Below are positions 9,470 to 17,551 of a stretch of DNA of 64,000 bases, in pieces. Under the pieces are notes generated by a model that was not told the origin of the DNA, did not search any database, and saw only the letters and a list, made by a program, of their open reading frames with translations. Position 1 is the first letter of the stretch, and each line of letters starts with the position of its first letter. The DNA is taken from assembly GCF_014649735.1 (NCBI RefSeq), contig NZ_BMTP01000005.1, positions 248,001 to 312,000 of the forward strand. Direction: 5' to 3'. Source of the stretch: Streptomyces lavendofoliae (GTDB lineage Bacteria; Actinomycetota; Actinomycetes; Streptomycetales; Streptomycetaceae). Position numbers and translations under genes: made by a program.

Positions 9470-10955
9470 CGCCCTCACCGCCACCCTCCTGCCGCAGGTC
9501 CTGCTCCGCGTCCGTCCGCGAGGCGTCGCGCGGCAGCCGCAGCACGAACACCGCCCCGTCGCCGTCCGGCGAGTTCGCCGCCGTGATGTCACCGCCGTGG
9601 ATCAGGGCGTTCTCCATCGCGATCGACAGCCCCAGCCCCGAGCCCTCCGACCGCGGCCGGGACGCGCTCGCCTTGTAGAACCGGTCGAACACGTGCGGCA
9701 GAACGTCCTCGGGGATGCCCGGCCCGTGGTCCCGCACCTCGATGTACAGGTCGTCCTCCGCCGTCCGCACCGCGACGCGCACCGGCGACCCGCCGTGCTT
9801 GAGCGCGTTGCCGATCAGGTTCGCCAGGATCACGTCGAGGCGGCGCGGATCGAGCCGCACCATCAGCCCCCGCTCGGCGTCCAGCTCGACCGCGTCCAGC
9901 CACGCGCGCGCGTCGATGCACGCCGTGACCTGGTCGGCGACGTCGACGTCGTCCAGGACGAGCCGCGCCGTACCCGCGTCGAAACGGGTGACCTCCATCA
10001 GGTTCTCCACCAGCGTGTTCAGCCGCCGCGTCTCACTGACCACCAGCTTGACGGCCGGGGCGATCATCGGGTCGAGGCCGTCCTCCTCCTCTTCCAGCAC
10101 CTCCGTCACGGCGGTCAGCGCGGTCAGCGGCGTCCGCAGCTCGTGCGACATGTCCGCGACGAATCGCCGGCTCGACTCCTCCCGCGCGCTCATGTCCGCG
10201 ACCCGCTTCTGCAGGCTCTCCGCCGCGCTGTTGAACGTCCGCGACAGATCGGCGAGTTCGTCCGTGCCCGACACCCGCAGCCGGGTGTCCAGCTCGCCCT
10301 CGCCAAGCCGCCGCGCCGCCTCCCCCAGCCGGTGCACCGGCTTCAGCACGGTCGTCGCCGCGGCCTGCGCCAGCAGCGCCGAGACGACCAGCGCCAGCGC
10401 CGACGCGATGCCCAGCGACCACGCCAGCGAGTTGAGGTCCTGCCGCTCCGGCTCCAGCGACTTGAACATGTAACCGGTCGGCCCACCGCCCACGATCCGC
10501 GTACCGCCCACCAGGTACGGCGTGCCGTCACGCGTCGTCCGCTGCCAGAAGAGGTGGTACGGGTACGCGTTGCCGTCCCCCACCTCCTGCCGCTCGTTCA
10601 CCGCGGCCCGCAGTTCCTGCGGCACGTCGTCCATGGTGAACCGGTCGGGGTCCGACACCCCGGCGATCGGCTTGCCCTTGGCGCGTTCGCCCAGCAGCAC
10701 CACGCCGTACCCGACACCGCCGGACGACATCTCCTCGGCGGTCCGCCGCAGTTCCTCCTCCGTGGGCCGCAGCGGCAGCGTCGCGGCACGCCGCTGCATC
10801 TCCTGGCGGAAGTCGTTGAGTGCCGAGTCCTGCGTACGCTGCAAGACGGCCTCGCGGTTGAGCCAGTACGCGATCCCCGACGCGGACGCGGCGGCGGTCA
10901 GCGCGACCAGGGCGAAGACGATGACGAGGCGCAGCCGCAGACTCGTCCGCCTCAC
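9462..10955 (-). CDS. afsQ2: Sensor histidine kinase AfsQ2
   Basis: Membrane sensor kinase, 497 aa, starting at GTG 10955, which overlaps the afsQ1 stop by four bases (GTGA). Order: transmembrane helix at about 8-28, extracytoplasmic sensor region of about 150 residues, second helix (SLGIASALALVVSALLAQAAA), HAMP (KPVHRLGEAARRLGEGELDTRL), HisKA with phospho-acceptor His in FVADMSHELRTPLTAL, and HATPase_c with N box NLIGNALKHGG, DHGPGIPED and GSGLGLSIAM. Partner of AfsQ1, a known regulator of antibiotic production and nitrogen metabolism in streptomycetes. Confidence 0.93.
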   Translation of the reverse strand: MRRTSLRLRLVIVFALVALTAAASASGIAYWLNREAVLQRTQDSALNDFRQEMQRRAATLPLRPTEEELRRTAEEMSSGGVGYGVVLLGERAKGKPIAGVSDPDRFTMDDVPQELRAAVNERQEVGDGNAYPYHLFWQRTTRDGTPYLVGGTRIVGGGPTGYMFKSLEPERQDLNSLAWSLGIASALALVVSALLAQAAATTVLKPVHRLGEAARRLGEGELDTRLRVSGTDELADLSRTFNSAAESLQKRVADMSAREESSRRFVADMSHELRTPLTALTAVTEVLEEEEDGLDPMIAPAVKLVVSETRRLNTLVENLMEVTRFDAGTARLVLDDVDVADQVTACIDARAWLDAVELDAERGLMVRLDPRRLDVILANLIGNALKHGGSPVRVAVRTAEDDLYIEVRDHGPGIPEDVLPHVFDRFYKASASRPRSEGSGLGLSIAMENALIHGGDITAANSPDGDGAVFVLRLPRDASRTDAEQDLRQEGGGEGGA

Positions 10956-11629
10956 GCAGGCACGTCCAGCCGGTAGCCCACGCCACGGACGGTCCGGATC
11001 AGCGTCGGGGACGACGGCACGTCCTCCACCTTCGCCCGCAGCCGCTGGACGCACGCGTCCACCAGCCGCGAGTCGCCCAGGTAGTCGTGCTCCCACACCA
11101 GGCGCAGCAACTGCTGTCGCGACAGCGCCTGACCCGGGCGGCGGGACAGCTCCAGCAGCAGCCGCAGCTCCGTCGGCGTGAGCTGCAGGTCCTCGCCGTT
11201 CTTGGTGACGGTCATCGCCGACCGGTCGATCACCAGCGACCCGAAGGTCGCCGAGTCCGTCGACTCGCGCTCACCGCGCCGCAGCACCGCCCGGATCCGC
11301 GCGTCCAGCACACGGCCCTGCACCGGCTTGACGACGTAGTCGTCCGCGCCGGACTCCAGACCCACGACCACGTCGATGTCGTCGCTGCGCGCGGTCAGCA
11401 GGATGATCGGCAACTGGTCGGTGCGCCGGATGCGACGGCACACCTCGAAACCGTCGATGCCCGGCAGCATCACGTCCAGCACGATCAGATCCGGCCGCTG
11501 CTCCCGCAGCAGTTTCAGGCCGTCCTCGCCCGTCGCCGCGGTGGCCACTTTGTGGCCCTGGCGGGACAGCGAGAGTTCGAGGGCCGTGCGGATGGAATCG
11601 TCGTCCTCGATCAGCAACAGGAAAGGCAC
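10952..11629 (-). CDS. afsQ1: Response regulator AfsQ1 (OmpR family)
   Basis: 225 aa from GTG 11629, an alternative being ATG 11647. Receiver domain at 1-120 with the acidic pair in LIEDDDS, phospho-acceptor Asp in LIVLDVMLPGIDGFE, Thr in ILLTARSDD, and Lys in VVKPVQGR. The OmpR winged helix is at about 130-223 (LQLTPTELRLLLELSRRPGQ...VDACVQRLRAKVED...VRGVGYRLD). The sequence is nearly that of S. coelicolor AfsQ1 as I remember it. It is divergent from sigQ, and a GTnAC-n6-GTnAC site lies between them. Confidence 0.95.
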   Translation of the reverse strand: MPFLLLIEDDDSIRTALELSLSRQGHKVATAATGEDGLKLLREQRPDLIVLDVMLPGIDGFEVCRRIRRTDQLPIILLTARSDDIDVVVGLESGADDYVVKPVQGRVLDARIRAVLRRGERESTDSATFGSLVIDRSAMTVTKNGEDLQLTPTELRLLLELSRRPGQALSRQQLLRLVWEHDYLGDSRLVDACVQRLRAKVEDVPSSPTLIRTVRGVGYRLDVPA

Positions 11630-11677
11630 GGCGTCATTCTGTCCCATGGGGGCCGGACAGATCGACCGCCGGGGCCT

Positions 11678-11693
11678 GTGACAGGTCTGTGAC
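11678..11693. promoter_or_regulatory. AfsQ1 binding site (GTnAC-n6-GTnAC)
   Basis: GTGAC-AGGTCT-GTGAC matches the published AfsQ1 consensus exactly and sits between afsQ1 and sigQ, where AfsQ1 is known to act on sigQ and its own operon. Confidence 0.85.
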
Positions 11694-11778
11694 AGTCGGC
11701 GGACACCGCTATGAAGTGCCGACGGCAAGCTCATTGGCACACGGACCGGAACGGACTCCACACGACGGGGGGCGCGAG

Positions 11779-12540
11779 ATGAACGCACTGCACAGCACCA
11801 CCTCAAGCGCAGTTGTCACGCGTCTCCACGACGTCACGCGGAGCGCGGAGAAGACCGGCGCGGACGGAGGCACCGCCCTGCTCGAGCGAAGCCGCGAGCA
11901 AGGGGGAGGGCGGGGGTGCGTCCGCGGCGCCGGGCGTCAGCACAAGGCGCCCTACATGGTCGCCGTGTCCGGCGGGGGAGCGGCGTACGGGGAGGACTCG
12001 GGGGAGCGGACGGCCCTCACGGAGGCGGAGTTCACCGCCTACGTGAGGGAGCGCCGCGCCTCCCTGTACGCCACCGCCTACCACCTCACCGGTGACCGGT
12101 TCGAGGCCGAGGACCTGCTGCAGAGCGCGCTGTTCTCGACGTACCGCGCCTGGGAGCGCATCAGCGACAAGGCGGCGGTCGGCGGCTACCTGCGCCGCAC
12201 CATGACCAACCTGCACATCAGCGCCTGGCGGCGGCGGAAGATCGACGAGTACCCGACCGAGGAACTCCCCGAGTCCGCCGGTGACACCGACGCGATGCGC
12301 GGCACCGAACTGCGCGCCGTGCTCTGGCAGGCGCTCGCCCGGCTGCCCGAACCGCAGCGCACCATGCTGGTCCTGCGCTACTACGAGGGCCGTACGGATC
12401 CGGAGATCGCGGAGATCCTGGACATCAGCGTCGGCACGGTGAAGTCGAGCATCTGGCGCTCCCTGCGCCGGCTGCGCGAGGACGAGGTCCTCAGCTTCGG
12501 CCGTGACGAGGAGGAGTCCTTCGGCCAGCTCGTGGCCTGA
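11779..12540 (+). CDS. sigQ: ECF sigma factor SigQ
   Basis: 253 aa from ATG 11779. Sigma region 2 lies around residues 95-150 (FTAYVRERRASLYATAYHLTGDRFEAEDLLQSALFSTYRAW). Region 4 lies around 185-235 (LARLPEPQRTMLVLRYYEGRTDPEIAEILDISVGTVKSSIWRSLRRLR). It is of the SigE-like group. The N-terminal 80 residues are a low-complexity extension. The gene is divergent from afsQ1 behind the AfsQ1 box, as in S. coelicolor, where SigQ opposes AfsQ1 effects on antibiotic synthesis. A G-rich tract and a hairpin follow it. Confidence 0.92.
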   Translation: MNALHSTTSSAVVTRLHDVTRSAEKTGADGGTALLERSREQGGGRGCVRGAGRQHKAPYMVAVSGGGAAYGEDSGERTALTEAEFTAYVRERRASLYATAYHLTGDRFEAEDLLQSALFSTYRAWERISDKAAVGGYLRRTMTNLHISAWRRRKIDEYPTEELPESAGDTDAMRGTELRAVLWQALARLPEPQRTMLVLRYYEGRTDPEIAEILDISVGTVKSSIWRSLRRLREDEVLSFGRDEEESFGQLVA

Positions 12541-12636
12541 GGGCGGGGGGCCGGTCGCGGTCTCGGGGGAGACGGCGACCGGGAAACGGGGGGAACGGGG
12601 GATCACGGGGGGAACGGGGTACGGGGGGCAAGGCGC

Positions 12637-12671
12637 GGGGCCGGACGGAACGGGGGGTTCTGTCCGGCCCC
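12637..12671 (+). terminator. Hairpin terminator after sigQ
   Basis: 15-bp arms (12637-12651 and 12657-12671) with one G-U pair and a loop of five G. It follows about 90 bases with repeated runs of four to six G (12542-12640) that hold no gene. Confidence 0.7.
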
Positions 12672-12799
12672 TTCGCTGTGCGCGGCGGACCGCCGGGGGC
12701 CGGCGCGGGCGGCGGTCAGCCGTCGCCGGAACCGGGACTGAGCCGGGGCCCAAGCCCCGGCTGCCGTCGCCCGGACCGGGGCCGCCGTGCCGGAAGGGG

Positions 12800-13453
12800 T
12801 CAGGCCGGTTCCGGGGCTCGGGGGGCCGTGGCCGCCGGGGTGCGGTGGCGGCCGGCGGCCGCGGCGGCCAGGCGGCCCAGCGCCTCGGCCTTGTCGCAGG
12901 GGTGGGCGCCCAGCGCGGTCTGCCGGGTGACGATCGCGCGCTCGGCGCGCATCAGGCGCCAGCCGCGCCGCAGCAGGAACGGCACCGACTTGCGGCCCTC
13001 GCGCAGGTCCCGCAGCAGCCGGCGGCGGAACGTGGTGGAGGGGCGGCCGCGCAGGCACAGCGCGTCCGCCAGGAGGTCGAGCTCCTGGCACCGCGCCACG
13101 ATGTCCGCCGCGAAGATGCCCTCGGCCACGAAGAGCGGGGTGCGCTCGATGTCGAGGACCTCCCGGCCGACACGGGAGCTGGTGGCGATGTCGTACACGG
13201 GGACGGTGGTGCGCCCGGTGGCGCACAGCTCCACCACGGCCGCCACGGCGGCGTCGGCGTCCCAGGACAGCGGGGAGTCCCAGTCGACGTCCGTGCTCCC
13301 GGGGACGAGCGGGAGCGTGGGGTCGTGGCTCTCCTTGTAGAAGTCGTCGAGGCGCAGCACGGGCAGGCCGGTGCGGGCCGCGAGGGAGGACTTGCCGGAG
13401 CCGGAGGGGCCCGCGAGCAGCACGACGCGGGTCGGGATCGGTTGGGAACTCAC
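12800..13453 (-). CDS. Uridine-kinase-family P-loop phosphotransferase
   Basis: 217 aa from GTG 13453. Walker A is GPSGSGKSS at residues 15-23. The uridine kinase/phosphoribulokinase pattern continues with LRLDDFYKE, DWDSPLSWD, VPVYDIATSSR and FVAEGIFAADIV. It probably phosphorylates uridine or cytidine, which fits the nucleoside-salvage genes in the window, but no operator palindrome is seen near it, and related streptomycete proteins are often only named 'uridine kinase' by fold. It is divergent from the small secreted protein at 13575. Confidence 0.78.
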   Translation of the reverse strand: MSSQPIPTRVVLLAGPSGSGKSSLAARTGLPVLRLDDFYKESHDPTLPLVPGSTDVDWDSPLSWDADAAVAAVVELCATGRTTVPVYDIATSSRVGREVLDIERTPLFVAEGIFAADIVARCQELDLLADALCLRGRPSTTFRRRLLRDLREGRKSVPFLLRRGWRLMRAERAIVTRQTALGAHPCDKAEALGRLAAAAAGRHRTPAATAPRAPEPA

Positions 13454-13574
13454 GGGACACCAGTCTGAACCATTGACCCGGTAGGGGGACCCCGCCAGGG
13501 ACCCGTTGGTATCCAGCATCACATCTCAAATACGGTGCGTACCCGACAGGTCACCCAGGCGGCAGGAGCTTTTC

Positions 13575-13937
13575 ATGACACGTCACACCTGGCTGAAGGC
13601 CGGGCTCACCGTTTCGGCGCTGGGCGCCGCCCTCGGTGCCACCGGGGGCGCGGCGCACGCCGTGGTGCAGCCGCCGCAGGTGCCGCGGCTTCCGGCGATG
13701 GACACCCAGGCGGCCCTGGAGGGCACAAAGGGCGCCATCCCCCATGTGACGGGGGTGGCCAAGAACCTGAAGGTGAACCCGCTGGCGCAGACGGGGGTGG
13801 ACCCGCTGAACAACGGCGTCGGCACCCAGGTCGGCGACTTCAAGCCGGTCAACACGGCCTCGGCGACCGGCTCCCTGACCAGCCTGCCCGCCCTGCCGGT
13901 CGCCGGGCCCCTGCTCGGCGGGGTCGTCCCCGGCTGA
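13575..13937 (+). CDS. Small secreted protein, relative of the one at 7440
   Basis: 120 aa from ATG 13575, with AGGAG six bases upstream. Signal peptide is residues 1-29 (KAGLTVSALGAALGATGGAAHA). The mature part is Pro/Leu/Val-rich (QPPQVPRLPAMDTQAALEGT, KNLKVNPLAQTGVDPLNNGV) and ends LPALPVAGPLLGGVVPG, close to the tail of the 7440 protein. No cysteines and no enzyme motifs. Function unknown; a small wall-associated or secreted structural protein is one possibility. Confidence 0.75.
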   Translation: MTRHTWLKAGLTVSALGAALGATGGAAHAVVQPPQVPRLPAMDTQAALEGTKGAIPHVTGVAKNLKVNPLAQTGVDPLNNGVGTQVGDFKPVNTASATGSLTSLPALPVAGPLLGGVVPG

Positions 13938-13953
13938 CGTGCCCGCGGCGTGA

Positions 13954-13997
13954 GAACGGCTCCGCTTCCCCCGGACGGAGGGGAGGCGGAGCCGTTC
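13954..13997. terminator. Bidirectional terminator between secreted protein and ALDH operon
   Basis: 12-bp perfect arms GAACGGCTCCGC / GCGGAGCCGTTC with a 20-nt loop, between convergent genes. Confidence 0.8.
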
Positions 13998-14010
13998 GGT
14001 CACCCGGGGA

Positions 14011-14919
14011 TCAGTACGACGATCCCGACGCGCCCAGGGAGCCGGTGGGGTGCCAGACCGTCTTGGTCTCCAGGAACGCGGTCAGGCGGTGCGTGCCCGG
14101 GTCGGCGGCGAAGTCCTCGCCGTCCACAGCCTGGGGACGCAGGACGCGCTTCAGGTTGTCCGCGGCGGCGATCTCCAGCTCGCGCGCGAGCTCGGCGTCC
14201 GCGCCGGTCAGGTCGAGGGCGTTGACGTCCTGGTGCGCGGCGAGCGGAGCGGCGATCTCGGCCGCCCTGCCCGACAGCACGTTGACCACGCCGCCCGGCA
14301 CGTCCGAGGTGGCCAGCACCTCGCCCAGCGACAGGGCCGGGAGCGGGGCCTTCTCGGAGGCGATGACGACCGCCGTGTTGCCGGTGGCGATCACCGGGGC
14401 GACGACGGACACCAGGCCCAGGAACGACGACTCGCGCGGGGCGACGATCGCGACGACGCCCGTCGGCTCCGGGGTGGAGAGGTTGAAGAACGGGCCCGCG
14501 ACCGGGTTCGCCCCGCCCACGATTTGGCCGATCTTGTCCGTCCAGCCCGCGTACCAGACCCAGCGGTCGATGGCGGCTTCGACGATCTCGGCCGCCCTGG
14601 ACTTCGAGAGCCCCTCGGCGTGCGCCACCTCGTGCACGAACTGGCCCTTGCGGCCCTCCAGCATCTCGGCGACGCGGTAGAGGACCTGACCGCGGTTGTA
14701 CGCCGTCGCGCCCGACCAGCCGCCGAACGCCTTGCGCGCCGCGACGACCGCGTCCCGCGCGTCCTTGCGGGAGGAGAGCGGCGCGTTGGCCAGCCACTTG
14801 CCCTTGCTGTCCTGCACTTCGTACACCCGGCCGCTCTCGCTGCGGGGGAACTTGCCCCCGACGTACAGCTTGTAGGTCTTGAAGACGCTCAGACGGTTCT
14901 GCTCGGTCTTATCGGACAT
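14011..14919 (-). CDS. Truncated aldehyde-dehydrogenase-like protein (non-catalytic subunit?)
   Basis: 302 aa, against about 480 for the family. It carries the N-terminal NAD-binding half (KLYVGGKFPRSESGRVYEV, ATGNTAVVIASEKAPLPAL, PGGVVNVLSGRAAEIA). The segment that should hold the catalytic Cys and Glu is missing and replaced by LDLTGADAELARELEIAAAD, ending TAFLETKTVWHPTG. The start overlaps the end of the full ALDH gene by 11 bases, so the two are translationally coupled. The pair resembles the two-domain ALDH16 family split into two genes: one active and one degenerate ALDH domain. Most likely it is a structural partner of the upstream enzyme. Confidence 0.8.
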   Translation of the reverse strand: MSDKTEQNRLSVFKTYKLYVGGKFPRSESGRVYEVQDSKGKWLANAPLSSRKDARDAVVAARKAFGGWSGATAYNRGQVLYRVAEMLEGRKGQFVHEVAHAEGLSKSRAAEIVEAAIDRWVWYAGWTDKIGQIVGGANPVAGPFFNLSTPEPTGVVAIVAPRESSFLGLVSVVAPVIATGNTAVVIASEKAPLPALSLGEVLATSDVPGGVVNVLSGRAAEIAAPLAAHQDVNALDLTGADAELARELEIAAADNLKRVLRPQAVDGEDFAADPGTHRLTAFLETKTVWHPTGSLGASGSSY

Positions 14920-16345
14920 CGAGGTACGCCTCCAGGCCGTGACGGCCGCCCTCGCGGCCGAAGCCCGACTCCTTGTAGCCGCCGAAGGGCGAGGTCGGGT
15001 CGAACTTGTTGAACGTGTTGGCCCAGACGACGCCCGCGCGGAGCTTGTTCGCCACCGCGAGGATGCGGGAGCCCTTCTCCGTCCAGATGCCGGCGGACAG
15101 GCCGTACTGGCTGTTGTTGGCCTTGGCGACGGCCTCGTCCGGGGTGCGGAACGTCAGGACCGACAGGACCGGGCCGAAGATCTCGTCACGGGCGACGGTG
15201 TGCGCCTGGGTGACGTTCGTGAAGAGCGTCGGGGCGAACCAGAAGCCGGACGACGGGAGCTCGCAGGCGGGCGACCAGCGCTCGGCGCCCTCGGCCTCGC
15301 CCGTCTCGGCGAGGGCCGTGATACGGGCCAGCTGCTCGGCGGAGTTGATCGCGCCGATGTCGGTGTTCTTGTCCAGCGGGTCGCCCAGACGCAGCGTCGA
15401 CAGGCGGCGCTTGAGGGCGTCCAGCAGCTCGTCCTGGATCGACTCCTGGACCAGCAGGCGGGAGCCCGCGCAGCAGACCTGGCCCTGGTTGAAGAAGATG
15501 CCGGTGACGATGCCCTCGACGGCCTGGTCGATGGGCGCGTCGTCGAAGACGATGTTGGCGCCCTTGCCTCCCAGCTCCAGCGTGAGCTTCTTGCCGGTGC
15601 CCGCCACCTGGCGGGCGATGGCCTTTCCGACCGCCGTGGAACCGGTGAAGGCCACCTTGTTCACGTCCGGGTGCTCGACGAGCGCGGCGCCGGCGTCCCC
15701 GTAACCGGGGAGGATGTTCACGACGCCCTTCGGCAGGCCCGCCTGGCGGCAGATGTCGGCGAAGAACAGGGCCGACAGCGGGGTCGTCTCGGCGGGCTTG
15801 AGGACCACCGTGTTGCCGGTGGCGAGCGCCGGGGCGATCTTCCACGCCAGCATCAGCAGCGGGAAGTTCCACGGGATGACCTGGCCGGCCACGCCGAGCG
15901 GGCGGGGGTTCGCGCCGTAGCCCGCGTGGTCGAGCTTGTCGGCCCAGCCCGCGTAGTAGAAGAAGTGCGCGGCGACCAGCGGGAGGTCCGCGTCGCGGGT
16001 CTCCCTGATCGGCTTGCCGTTGTCCAGGGTCTCCAGGACGGCCAGCTCGCGGCTGCGCTCCTGGATGATCCGGGCGATCCGGAAGAGGTACTTGGCGCGC
16101 TCGGCGCCCGGCAGCGCCGACCACTTCTCGAACGCCCTGCGGGCGGCCTTCACGGCCCGGTCCACGTCCTCCGCCCCGGCCCGGGCGACCTCGGAGAGCA
16201 CCTCCTCGGAGGCGGGCGAGACGGTCTTGAAGACCGTGCCGTCCGCGGCCTCGGTGAACTCGCCGTCGATGAACAGGCCGTAGGACGGCGCGATGTCGAC
16301 GACCGAGCGGGACTCGGGGGCGGGTGCGTACTCGAACTTGGTCAT
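14909..16345 (-). CDS. Aldehyde dehydrogenase, full length
   Basis: 478 aa, NAD(P)-dependent. Catalytic cysteine is in GQVCCAG (Cys291 or Cys292), general base E257 in LELGGKGAN, and oxyanion-hole Asn N160 in VIPWNFPLL; the NAD-fold loop is FTGSTAVGK. It lies five bases after deoC in the same direction, so its likely substrate is the acetaldehyde released by DeoC, giving acetate. Coupled by an 11-base overlap to the truncated ALDH gene. Substrate is inferred from context only. Confidence 0.9.
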   Translation of the reverse strand: MTKFEYAPAPESRSVVDIAPSYGLFIDGEFTEAADGTVFKTVSPASEEVLSEVARAGAEDVDRAVKAARRAFEKWSALPGAERAKYLFRIARIIQERSRELAVLETLDNGKPIRETRDADLPLVAAHFFYYAGWADKLDHAGYGANPRPLGVAGQVIPWNFPLLMLAWKIAPALATGNTVVLKPAETTPLSALFFADICRQAGLPKGVVNILPGYGDAGAALVEHPDVNKVAFTGSTAVGKAIARQVAGTGKKLTLELGGKGANIVFDDAPIDQAVEGIVTGIFFNQGQVCCAGSRLLVQESIQDELLDALKRRLSTLRLGDPLDKNTDIGAINSAEQLARITALAETGEAEGAERWSPACELPSSGFWFAPTLFTNVTQAHTVARDEIFGPVLSVLTFRTPDEAVAKANNSQYGLSAGIWTEKGSRILAVANKLRAGVVWANTFNKFDPTSPFGGYKESGFGREGGRHGLEAYLDVR

Positions 16346-16350
16346 CGTGA

Positions 16351-17298
16351 TCAGTCCACCGTCACGTAGTCGGGACCGGAGTAACGTCCGGTGGCCAGCT
16401 TCTGCCGCTGCATCAGCAGGTCGTTCAGCAGGCTCGACGCGCCGAACCGGAACCAGTGGTTGTCCAGCCAGTCCTCGCCGGCCGTCTCGTTGACCAGGAC
16501 GAGGAACTTGATGGCGTCCTTGGTGGTCCGGATGCCGCCGGCGGGCTTCACCCCGATCTGTACCCCGGTCTGGGCACGGAAGTCGCGGACCGCCTCCAGC
16601 ATGAGCAGGGTGTTCGCGGGGGTGGCGTTGACGCCGACCTTGCCGGTCGAGGTCTTGATGAAGTCCGCGCCCGCGATCATGCCGAGCCAGGAGGCGCGGC
16701 GGATGTTGTCGTACGTGGACAGCTCGCCGGTCTCGAAGATGACCTTGAGGCGGGCCTGCTCGCCGCAGGTCTCCTTCACGGCGCGGATCTCCTCGTAGAC
16801 CTTCAGGTAGTGGCCCGCGAGGAACGCGCCGCGGTCGATCACCATGTCGATCTCGTCCGCCCCGGCGGCGACGGCGTCACGGGTGTCCGCGAGCTTCACG
16901 TCGAGCGCGGCGCGGCCGGCCGGGAAGGCGGTGGCGACGGAGGCGACCTTGACGTCCGTCCCCGCCAGCCCCGCCTTGGCGGTGGCCACCATGTCGGGGT
17001 AGACGCAGACCGCGGCGGTGCGCGGGGTGGTGCGGTCGGTCGGGTCGGGATGGACGGCCTTGGCGGCGAGCGCCCGGACCTTGCCCGGGGTGTCCGCGCC
17101 TTCGAGCGTCGTCAGGTCGATCATCGAGATGGCCAGGTCGATGGCGTACGCCTTGGACGTGGTCTTGATCGAGCGGGTACCGAGAGACGCGGCGCGCGCT
17201 TCCAGGCCGACGGTGTCGACGCCGGGCAGCCCATGGAGGAACCGGCGCAGCGTGCTGTCGGACGCGGTCACGTCAGCGAATGCGGGTGCAGGGGGCAT
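16351..17298 (-). CDS. deoC: Deoxyribose-phosphate aldolase
   Basis: Cleaves 2-deoxyribose-5-phosphate to glyceraldehyde-3-phosphate and acetaldehyde. 315 aa from ATG 17298; GTG codons at 17307 and 17304 are alternatives and would suit a leaderless mRNA. The Schiff-base lysine is K185 in RLKVIFETGEL, the second active-site lysine K215 in DFIKTSTG, and the catalytic Asp lies in ADEIDMVID. First gene of the deoC-ALDH-ALDH operon. The palindrome CTACGCGCGTAG stands directly upstream of its -10 TATGCT. Confidence 0.95.
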   Translation of the reverse strand: MPPAPAFADVTASDSTLRRFLHGLPGVDTVGLEARAASLGTRSIKTTSKAYAIDLAISMIDLTTLEGADTPGKVRALAAKAVHPDPTDRTTPRTAAVCVYPDMVATAKAGLAGTDVKVASVATAFPAGRAALDVKLADTRDAVAAGADEIDMVIDRGAFLAGHYLKVYEEIRAVKETCGEQARLKVIFETGELSTYDNIRRASWLGMIAGADFIKTSTGKVGVNATPANTLLMLEAVRDFRAQTGVQIGVKPAGGIRTTKDAIKFLVLVNETAGEDWLDNHWFRFGASSLLNDLLMQRQKLATGRYSGPDYVTVD

Positions 17299-17310
17299 GG
17301 TCACCACTTG

Positions 17311-17316
17311 AGCATA
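17311..17316 (-). promoter_or_regulatory. deoC -10 element
   Basis: TATGCT on the minus strand, one base downstream of the operator and three to six bases before two GTG codons. It points to a leaderless or very short 5' end. Confidence 0.5.
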
Positions 17317-17317
17317 T

Positions 17318-17329
17318 CTACGCGCGTAG
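17318..17329 (-). promoter_or_regulatory. Operator copy 2, CTACGCGCGTAG, at the deoC promoter
   Basis: Exact repeat of the palindrome found at add and PNP, here within the -35/-10 spacer of deoC. Confidence 0.75.
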
Positions 17330-17396
17330 CGGCCTGTACAGCCCCGTGCCGCCGGTCCGTGCGAAAGTGCTGGTGGTCACGGGTGGCGTGAGCTCT

Positions 17397-17412
17397 GTCA
17401 CGCTCCTGTGAC
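17397..17412. promoter_or_regulatory. Second GTnAC-n6-GTnAC motif, candidate AfsQ1 site
   Basis: GTCAC-GCTCCT-GTGAC lies about 140 bases upstream of the secreted-protein gene at 17552 and between it and divergent deoC. It fits the AfsQ1 consensus, but a chance match in 64 kb is quite possible. Confidence 0.4.
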
Positions 17413-17551
17413 ACGGACTGGACCCGTCCCGCACACAAGATCCATAACTTGGTCCGTGCAGCCCGCCAGAACTCACCGGCCCCATCCGAAATGAGCAGGC
17501 GGCATGCGGCTCTTCCTCCTCGTCCACTCCTCGCAGCGTCACGGAGTCGTC

